Of a stretch of DNA of 64,000 nucleotides, positions 58,765-64,000 are shown in pieces. The stretch spans positions 79,705-143,704 of the forward strand of contig NZ_KB891804.1 in assembly GCF_000373565.1 (NCBI RefSeq), in the 5' to 3' direction. Source of the stretch: Streptomyces sp. HmicA12 (lineage in GTDB: Bacteria; Actinomycetota; Actinomycetes; Streptomycetales; Streptomycetaceae). The notes below the pieces were generated by a model that saw nothing but the letters and a program-made list of their open reading frames with translations, was not told the DNA's origin and did not search any database. Made by a program: the position numbers and the translations under genes. Each line of letters starts with the position of its first letter. Position 1 is the first letter of the stretch.

Positions 58765-58783
58765 ATAGGTTAGCCTAACCTAA
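58765..58783 (-). promoter_or_regulatory. Near-perfect iron box before heme oxygenase
   Basis: ATAGGTTAGCCTAACCTAA differs from the ideal dyad TTAGGTTAGCCTAACCTAA at one base. It lies 25 bp upstream of ATG 58740, over the expected promoter and start point. Confidence 0.92.
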
Positions 58784-58856
58784 GATATCAGCTTTCCCGA
58801 CAGGCTGTCGGTAAAAAAGGTACCCGTCTTCCGGGGCAAGGGAACGTGAACGGCAA

Positions 58857-58880
58857 AGCCCGCCCCGAAAGGGGCGGGCT
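58857..58880. terminator. Terminator of map gene
   Basis: AGCCCGCCCC (58857-58866), GAAA tetraloop, GGGGCGGGCT (58871-58880): 10 perfect pairs, 19 bp beyond the map stop, followed on the minus strand by a short T run. Confidence 0.85.
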
Positions 58881-58899
58881 CGTGCGACGGGCGGGTCGG

Positions 58900-59766
58900 C
58901 TACGGCAGGGTCAGGATCTCTGTGCCGGTCTCCGTGACCACCATGGTGTGCTCGAACTGGGCCGTGCGCCTGCGGTCCTTGGTGACCACGGTCCAGCCGT
59001 CGTCCCACATGTCGTAGTCGTGCGTGCCGAGCGTCAGCATCGGCTCGATCGTGAACGTCATGCCGGGCTGGATCACGGTCGTCGCGTGCGGGCTGTCGTA
59101 GTGCGGGATGATCAGGCCGCTGTGGAACGACGAGTTGATGCCGTGCCCGGTGAAGTCGCGCACCACCCCGTACCCGAACCGCTTCGCGTACGACTCGATG
59201 ACCCGGCCGATGATGTTGATCTGGCGGCCCGGCTTCACGGCCTTGATCGCGCGGTCCAGGGACTCCCGGGTCCGCTCCACCAGCAGCCGCGACTCCTCGT
59301 CCACGTCCCCCACCAGGTACGTGGCGTTGTTGTCGCCGTGCACACCGCCGATGTACGCCGTCACGTCCAGGTTGATGATGTCGCCGTCGCGCAGCACCGT
59401 GGAGTCCGGGATGCCGTGGCAGATGACCTCGTTGACGCTCGTGCACAGCGACTTGGGGAAGCCGCGGTAGCCCAGCGTCGAGGGGTAGGCGCCGTGGTCG
59501 CACATGTACTCGTGCGCGATCCGGTCCAGCTCGTCGGTGGTGACGCCCGGCGCGATCGCCTTCGCCGCCTCGGCCATCGCCCGCGCGGCGATCCGCCCGG
59601 CGGTCCGCATCGCGTCGACCGTCTCCGGGGTCTGCACCTCGGGGCCCTTGTACGGGGTCGGCGCGGGCTTGCCGACGTACTCGGGGCGCCGGATGTTCCC
59701 GGGCACGGAACGGGTGGGGGAGATCTCCCCGGGTACGAGGAGCGACGACTGCGACTGGCCAGACAT
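58900..59766 (-). CDS. map: Type I methionine aminopeptidase
   Basis: 288 residues. Removes N-terminal methionine from new proteins. A 45-residue Pro-rich extension ([28 protein letters not shown]) precedes the pita-bread catalytic domain, as in actinobacterial type 1c enzymes. Metal ligands: Asp in [16 protein letters not shown] (two), His in [14 protein letters not shown], Glu in FTIEPML, Glu in [12 protein letters not shown] 59766 gives [10 protein letters not shown]. The first step for many secreted and cytosolic proteins here; many streptomycetes have more than one copy. Confidence 0.95.
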   Translation of the reverse strand: MSGQSQSSLLVPGEISPTRSVPGNIRRPEYVGKPAPTPYKGPEVQTPETVDAMRTAGRIAARAMAEAAKAIAPGVTTDELDRIAHEYMCDHGAYPSTLGYRGFPKSLCTSVNEVICHGIPDSTVLRDGDIINLDVTAYIGGVHGDNNATYLVGDVDEESRLLVERTRESLDRAIKAVKPGRQINIIGRVIESYAKRFGYGVVRDFTGHGINSSFHSGLIIPHYDSPHATTVIQPGMTFTIEPMLTLGTHDYDMWDDGWTVVTKDRRRTAQFEHTMVVTETGTEILTLP

Positions 59767-59832
59767 GTCAGCGAGTGTAACGAGCGTGACTGGGGGACCA
59801 TGGCCCTGAGCGCTCAGAGGAGAGGAGTCGGG

Positions 59833-60072
59833 ATGGCCCTGTTCAAGAAGCGGACCGCGGGCAAGCCGGGCGAATGGTTCTACTGCCTGGAGCACAAGAA
59901 GGTCGAGGAGGGCCCCGAGTGCCCCGCCAAGGACCGGTTCGGCCCGTACGCGTCCCGCGAGGAGGCGCAGCACGCGATGGACACCGCGCGGGAGCGGAAC
60001 CTGGAGTGGGAGAACGACCCGAAGTGGCATGACGCCGCCAAGCGCGGGGAGGACGGCGACCAGTCGCCGTAG
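59833..60072 (+). CDS. Small conserved protein of unknown function
   Basis: 79 residues: [67 protein letters not shown]. The [14 protein letters not shown] part resembles a SPOR-like motif; the two Cys (18 and 30) might bind metal. Strong SD AGAGGAG before ATG 59833. Commonly found next to map in streptomycetes. Charged and probably cytosolic. Confidence 0.82.
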   Translation: MALFKKRTAGKPGEWFYCLEHKKVEEGPECPAKDRFGPYASREEAQHAMDTARERNLEWENDPKWHDAAKRGEDGDQSP

Positions 60073-60118
60073 GCGAGACCCGCCACGACGAGACCCGCAC
60101 CGGCGACGCGTCCGAAGG

Positions 60119-60730
60119 TCACCACCTGGCCGGTGGCGGGGCCGTCAGCTGGTCCGCCAGCCGCGACAGGCGGTCCCGGAACCGCCTGCGTCCCCGCGGC
60201 AGCGGCACCGCGTTCTCTCCGGCCGCCGCGCTGACCAGGTGCTGCACGGTGTCGAGGTCGAGGTCCGTGTCGCCGGGCACGGTCAGCGCGTCGTGGGCCA
60301 TGGAGCGCAGGTCGGTGTTGGCGACCGTCCCGGCGTCGAGGGCGAGGACCGTGGCCCCGGCCCGGCGGGCGTCGTGGACGTGTTCGAGCAGCGGTGCGCC
60401 CACCGCGTCCGGGGTCACCACCAGCAGCGTCTCGCCGCGCCGCGCCGCCGCCAACCGGCCCAGACCGACGGCGAGATGGGCCGGGTCGTCGGGACGTGCC
60501 GCGTGCCGCACCAGGGTCGGCGACAGCTCCGGCGTGCCGGACCAGGCCGCCTCGTCGACCAGGTGCGCGGCCAGGTGCCAGGGCTCGTACTCCTCGGTGC
60601 CGACCAGCAGCAGCCCGCCACCGTGCGCGGCCACCGAGGAGCGCAGCGCCCCGGCGAAGCGACGGGTGGCCGCGGGCCACTCGGTTCCGGCGAGGACCTC
60701 ACGCAGCAGCGCTACTCGTACGGCGTCCAT
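60119..60730 (-). CDS. SIS-like protein of unknown function
   Basis: 203 residues. Central alpha/beta region [30 protein letters not shown]...[35 protein letters not shown] resembles a sugar-isomerase (SIS) fold without the usual Ser/Thr phosphosugar loop. Basic C-terminus ([19 protein letters not shown]). ATG 60730. Convergent with the 59833 gene, divergent from the F420-reductase-like gene. Function not assignable. Confidence 0.72.
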   Translation of the reverse strand: MDAVRVALLREVLAGTEWPAATRRFAGALRSSVAAHGGGLLLVGTEEYEPWHLAAHLVDEAAWSGTPELSPTLVRHAARPDDPAHLAVGLGRLAAARRGETLLVVTPDAVGAPLLEHVHDARRAGATVLALDAGTVANTDLRSMAHDALTVPGDTDLDLDTVQHLVSAAAGENAVPLPRGRRRFRDRLSRLADQLTAPPPARW

Positions 60731-60886
60731 GGGGGTGCATGCTGCCTCAAGGGGCCTGATCGGGGCGGGGGTTCGCGGGAAGACCGCCCGTACGGGTCGA
60801 CTCGCGACGGCCGCGACGGCACCGGCCTCGTGCCGTGATCGTCGGCGGCCCGCTCCGCCGACCGTACGGCTGAGTAAGGTCGCTCC

Positions 60887-61609
60887 ATGACCTCTACGAC
60901 CTCTTCCGAAAGCACCCAGAAGGCCCCCGCCAAGGACCCCTGGGACCTGCCCGACGTCTCCGGACTCGTCGTCGGCGTGCTCGGCGGCACCGGACCGCAG
61001 GGCAAGGGCCTCGCCTACCGGTTCGCCCGCGCCGGCCAGAAGGTGATCCTCGGCTCGCGCGCCGCGGAGCGCGCACAGGCCGCCGCGGACGAACTCAACC
61101 AGGGCGGCCTCGGCATCGAGGGCGCCGACAACGCCGAGTGCGCGCGGCGCAGCGACATCGTGATCGTCGCCGTGCCGTGGGACGGGCACGGCGCCACCCT
61201 CGAAGCGCTGCGCGAGGACCTCGCCGGCAAGCTGGTCGTGGACTGCGTCAACCCGCTCGGCTTCGACAAGAAGGGCGCCTACGCCCTGAAGCCGGAGGAG
61301 GGGAGCGCCGCCGAGCAGGCCGCGGCGCTGCTGCCCGACTCCCGGGTCACCGCCGCCTTCCACCACCTGTCCGCCGTGCTGCTCGCCGACCCGGAGATCG
61401 ACGAGATCGACACGGACGTGATGGTGCTCGGCGAGGCGCGGGCGGACACGGACGTGGTGCAGGCGCTGGCCGGCCGCATCCCCGGCATGCGCGGCGTCTT
61501 CGCGGGCCGGCTCAGGAACGCCCACCAGGTGGAGTCCCTGGTCGCCAACCTGATCTCGACCAACCGCCGCTACAAGGCGCACGCCGGGCTGCGCGTCACG
61601 GACGTATAA
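60887..61609 (+). CDS. NADPH-dependent F420 reductase-like protein
   Basis: 240 residues. Rossmann dinucleotide motif VVGVLGGTGPQGKGLAYRFARAGQKVILGSR (about 27-57) where NADP phosphate contacts the SR; SDIVIVAVPWDGHGATL, VDCVNPLGFDKKG and AFHHLSAVLLADPE match the F420:NADP oxidoreductase family (NpdG/Fno). Transfers hydride between NADPH and F420, linking to F420-dependent chemistry of actinobacteria. No F420 synthesis gene adjacent. ATG 60887; no clear SD. Confidence 0.88.
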   Translation: MTSTTSSESTQKAPAKDPWDLPDVSGLVVGVLGGTGPQGKGLAYRFARAGQKVILGSRAAERAQAAADELNQGGLGIEGADNAECARRSDIVIVAVPWDGHGATLEALREDLAGKLVVDCVNPLGFDKKGAYALKPEEGSAAEQAAALLPDSRVTAAFHHLSAVLLADPEIDEIDTDVMVLGEARADTDVVQALAGRIPGMRGVFAGRLRNAHQVESLVANLISTNRRYKAHAGLRVTDV

Positions 61610-61701
61610 ACGTCAACCGGTACGTTCGGGGCGCCTTCAGGCGTCAGCGGGGCATGGGGGACACTGGTCGCGAACACCAGCCGTGTATTGGAGCCGACCC
61701 C

Positions 61702-61893
61702 ATGCCCCGCATCGCACTCTTCGCCCTCGTCGTCTGCGTCCTCGCCGCCGTGGCCGCCGTGGTGTCCTTCGTCGAGGGCAGCTTCCTCGGGATCGTGTGG
61801 GTGCTGATCGCGGGCATCACGTCGAACATGACGTGGTTCTACTTCCGCAAGGCCAAGGCCGAGAAGGCCGGCGGCACCGCACCCACCGCCTGA
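61702..61893 (+). CDS. Small membrane protein
   Basis: 63 residues, two transmembrane helices (about 4-24, 27-47): IALFALVVCVLAAVAAVVSFVEGSFLGIVWVLIAGITSNMTWFYFRKAKAEKAG. SD GGAG precedes ATG 61702. Conserved among streptomycetes, function unknown. Ends one base before the convergent lipoprotein stop. Confidence 0.78.
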   Translation: MPRIALFALVVCVLAAVAAVVSFVEGSFLGIVWVLIAGITSNMTWFYFRKAKAEKAGGTAPTA

Positions 61894-61894
61894 C

Positions 61895-62659
61895 TCAGGC
61901 CTGCTCCTTCCCGCCCTTGGCGAGGTCCTTCAGGTCGACGGTCTCGTCGGCCGGCGGCTCCTGCGGGCGGACCGGCTTGCCGTAGTCGCTGAAGGTGGCC
62001 GTGTTGGGCGCCTTGCCGCCCGTCGTCGTGGCGCGCAGGATGTACGGCTTGCCCTCGGCGGCCACATAGAGCGCGAGGCTCTCACCGGCGGCGGTCTTCT
62101 TCGTCAGTCTGATCGCCTTCGTGCCGTCGACGGTGGTCGTCGCCCCCTTCTTCATGCCGGTGCGCTCCGACTTGTCCTCGTCCATCGAGGCCACGAGCCC
62201 CTGCTTGTCGCACAGGCCCTGCGTCATCGCGTCGTCGGCCGGGGCCTTCACCCACTTGCCCTGAAGCTTCGACACGACCTTGTCGCCGCCGGGCTGCCCC
62301 TTGAGGGCCGTACGCCAGTACCGCTCGTCGCCCCGCAGGTACAGCGTGCCGTTCGTGTGCCGGACGTCGGCCCGCGCGCCGTCCGCCCCAATGGTGCCGT
62401 CGCAGTTCTTGTCCTGGTCCACCGAGAGGTCGACGGTGACGGCGGAGCCGCCCTCCGCCTGCCGCACGGTGCCCTTCAGGTGCATCGAGTCGGCGCCCTT
62501 CGTGGCCTTGACCGCGTCGGCGGCGATCCGGTCGGCGCTCTTGCCGGCGAACGGGTCGTCCGAGCCCGATCCCGACTCCTTGTCGCTGCCGCAGGCCGCG
62601 AGGGTCAGGGCCGCCGAGAGTCCCACGAGCGCCGTCGCCGTTCTGCTGGTGCGCTGCAC
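61895..62659 (-). CDS. LppX/LprG-like lipoprotein
   Basis: 254 residues. Lipobox LTLAACGSD (Cys about 23). Mature beta-rich half-barrel: DRIAADAVKATKGADSMHLKGTVRQAEGGSAVTVDLSVDQDKNCDGTI...KWVKAP...YVAAEGKPYILRATTTGG...ATFSDYGKPVRPQEP, as in mycobacterial lipid-carrying LprG/LppX. GTG 62659 chosen (SD GGGAGAAG); GTG 62671 is an alternative. Might shuttle lipids or act as a sensor at the membrane. Monocistronic. Confidence 0.82.
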   Translation of the reverse strand: MQRTSRTATALVGLSAALTLAACGSDKESGSGSDDPFAGKSADRIAADAVKATKGADSMHLKGTVRQAEGGSAVTVDLSVDQDKNCDGTIGADGARADVRHTNGTLYLRGDERYWRTALKGQPGGDKVVSKLQGKWVKAPADDAMTQGLCDKQGLVASMDEDKSERTGMKKGATTTVDGTKAIRLTKKTAAGESLALYVAAEGKPYILRATTTGGKAPNTATFSDYGKPVRPQEPPADETVDLKDLAKGGKEQA

Positions 62660-62768
62660 GTCTTCTCCCACCTGTCGAGGGTGCGGTACGGAGAAGATCG
62701 GGTGCCCGTATGTCCGTTCATGTCACCGGAAGGCCGTTATCCACTTTTCCCGGGCCTCCCGGGCGTAC

Positions 62769-63569
62769 TCACTGCGTGACGACGGGGATGTCGGGCGTGC
62801 CCTGCCAGAAGCGGTAGAACTGCTGTCCGTAGTACGTGTCCCACTCGTTCACCCCGAGCGCCCGCAGCAGCGCGTCGACCACGTCGAAGAACACCTGGTT
62901 CACCGACGGGATCCACAGCAGCCCGAAGACCGCGAGCAGCCCGAACTGCGCGAACGGCTCCACCTGGCGCTTCACCTTGTACGAGAGCCAGGGCTCGATC
63001 ACCCCGTACCCGTCCAGGCCCGGTACGGGAAGGAAGTTGAGGATCGCCGCCGTCACCTGGAGCATCGCGAGGAAGGCGAGCGCGTACCGGAAGGTGTCCG
63101 GCACCCCGTCCATCGCGCCCAGCCAGAACGGCGCCGTGCACACGACCGCGAACAGCACGTTCGTCAGCGGCCCCGCCGCCGAGATCAGGCTGTGCTTCCA
63201 GCGGCCCTGGATACGGCCCCGCTCGATGAAGACGGCGCCACCGGGCAGGCCGATCCCGCCCATGATCACGAAGAGGACGGGCAGCACGATGCTCAGCAGA
63301 GCGTGTGAATAGGCGAGAGGGTTCAGCGTCAGGTAGCCCTTCGCGCCGACGGTGATGTCACCGCTGTGCAGGGCTGTACGCGCGTGCGCGTACTCGTGCA
63401 GACAGAGCGAGACGATCCAGGCCGCCGTGACGAAGAGGAAGACCGCGAAGCCCGGCTGTTCGGCGAAGCCCGTCCACACCGCCCAGCCCGAGACGGCCGT
63501 GATCGCGGCGATGCCGAGGAAGACGGGGCTGATCCTGCTGTCGCCGCGTCGTGATGTGGCCGTGGTCAT
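62769..63569 (-). CDS. Site-2 protease family metalloprotease (M50)
   Basis: 266 residues, about six transmembrane helices. Zinc motif HEYAH (His58, Glu59, His62) in SLCLHEYAHARTALHSGD and the third ligand in NFLPVPGLDGYGV. Compact form without PDZ or CBS domains, so substrate choice is probably by the membrane helices. Cuts within the membrane to release anti-sigma factors or signals in relatives. Shares a 199-bp gap with the SARP gene. Confidence 0.92.
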   Translation of the reverse strand: MTTATSRRGDSRISPVFLGIAAITAVSGWAVWTGFAEQPGFAVFLFVTAAWIVSLCLHEYAHARTALHSGDITVGAKGYLTLNPLAYSHALLSIVLPVLFVIMGGIGLPGGAVFIERGRIQGRWKHSLISAAGPLTNVLFAVVCTAPFWLGAMDGVPDTFRYALAFLAMLQVTAAILNFLPVPGLDGYGVIEPWLSYKVKRQVEPFAQFGLLAVFGLLWIPSVNQVFFDVVDALLRALGVNEWDTYYGQQFYRFWQGTPDIPVVTQ

Positions 63570-63756
63570 GGAGTGGGACTCCCGGAGTGCTGGTCGAATG
63601 GCGTCAATGAACGTACCCGCCCTGTGCGGGAAACGTGTCGCGCGGGCGCGGGAGTTCCGGACAGGGCGGAAGCTGTGGACTCTACGGCGACACCGCCGGC
63701 GGAGGCCGTGGCGGCGCTCGGAGCGACACGGGGACATGGCTTCGTCGAGAGGCAGG

Positions 63757-63769
63757 GACAATGGGCCGG
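63757..63769 (+). promoter_or_regulatory. Candidate leaderless promoter of SARP gene
   Basis: GACAAT (63757-63762) lies six bases before GTG 63769 with no SD, the same spacing as other leaderless starts in the window. No clear -35. Confidence 0.35.
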
Positions 63770-64000
63770 TGCGCTACCGCATTCTCGGCACCACTCAGGC
63801 ACTCCACGACGACGGCACGGCCGTCCCCGTCGGCGGGGCGCGGCTGCGTGCCCTGCTCACCGTGCTCGCGCTGCGGCCCGGCCGGCCGGTGCCGGTGGCG
63901 GTGCTCGTCGACGAGGTGTGGGGCGCCGAGCCGCCCGCCGACGCGCCGGGCGCGTTGCAGGCGCTGGTGGGGCGGCTGCGGCGGGCCCTCGGCGCGGCGG
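63769..64000 (+). CDS. AfsR/SARP-family transcriptional regulator, 3' end outside window
   Basis: First 77 residues only: VRYRILGTTQALHDDGTAVPVGGARLRALLTVLALRPGRPVPVAVLVDEVWGAEPPADAPGALQALVGRLRRALG. This is the OmpR-type winged HTH of SARPs, with the GGARLRALLTVLALRPG and LVDEVWG signatures. Full-length members add a bacterial-transcription-activation domain, often NB-ARC and TPR repeats. SARPs activate antibiotic or morphogenesis genes, so a biosynthetic region may lie just beyond the window. Frame open to the edge. Confidence 0.88.
   Translation, partial: MRYRILGTTQALHDDGTAVPVGGARLRALLTVLALRPGRPVPVAVLVDEVWGAEPPADAPGALQALVGRLRRALGAA

Noticed and set aside
63769..64000. A biosynthetic gene cluster at the right edge
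   Set aside because: Only a SARP fragment is visible; no biosynthetic enzyme lies within the window, so this stays a possibility beyond the edge.

Overview
The window is a chromosomal segment of a Streptomyces-type actinobacterium. Evidence: very high GC with strongly G/C third codon positions, frequent GTG starts, leaderless genes, an actinobacterial class A RNase P RNA, DmdR1/IdeR-type iron boxes, an LAxTG-sorted surface protein, streptomycete families (DUF6243, prim-pol-like protein, AfsR/SARP regulator, Rsm22-like methyltransferase) and the dispersed streptomycete inverted-repeat element built on GGTCGCGCAGTTCCCCGC. There is no prophage, insertion sequence, CRISPR array, tRNA or rRNA. Sixty-odd genes are packed with few gaps.

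Layout. (1) 1-6.7 kb: acyl-CoA catabolism. A fused FadE34-like acyl-CoA dehydrogenase, cut by the window edge, is followed by a LysR regulator, a CaiB/BaiF CoA-transferase and a glutaryl-CoA dehydrogenase (a probable glutarate route), then an SCP-x type thiolase behind a 43-bp palindrome. (2) 6.7-14 kb: a secreted lipase, a DHA2 efflux pump with a decayed MarR gene, then a DesK/DesR-like two-component system with an ABC-2 transporter. (3) 14.1-17.3 kb: an operon of MaoC hydratase, zinc alcohol dehydrogenase and Hsd4A-like SDR. Its promoter region carries a copy of the thiolase operator core and a KstR-like site, suggesting steroid or branched side-chain beta-oxidation. (4) 17.3-29.1 kb: a siderophore-binding lipoprotein, Nif3, a CTG-started zinc-ribbon protein, a phosphatase lacking its usual RNase H half, KDPG aldolase, YaaA, an RNB nuclease, MerR and TetR units, a Uma2 protein and rnpB. 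(5) 29-37.3 kb: an MFS porter, then a heme-uptake island: hmuTUV diverging from two HtaA surface proteins across an iron box. (6) 37-53 kb: mixed metabolism, including a MazG-MOSC fusion, DoxX, a dead aldo/keto reductase, PhzF, SDR, PhoD, Gfo/Idh, Bcr/CflA MFS, serine hydrolase, Rsm22-like, DDAH, TetR, GDPD and a prim-pol-like protein. (7) 53-64 kb: the efeUOB iron system, heme oxygenase with a near-perfect iron box, methionine aminopeptidase, an F420-reductase-like protein, a site-2 protease and the start of a SARP regulator.

How it works together. Four iron boxes tie the siderophore-binding protein, HtaA/HmuTUV, EfeUOB and heme oxygenase into one iron regulon spread over about 40 kb: heme is captured at the surface, passed to HmuT, imported, and opened by the oxygenase. 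The fused dehydrogenase, thiolase, MaoC, SDR and ADH form a plausible second regulon. No wholly new machine stands out. The most novel signals are regulatory (the paired operator, Shine-Dalgarno-masking hairpins, a 19-bp-spacer leaderless MerR promoter) and gene-architecture changes (MazG-MOSC fusion, RNase H loss, CTG start).
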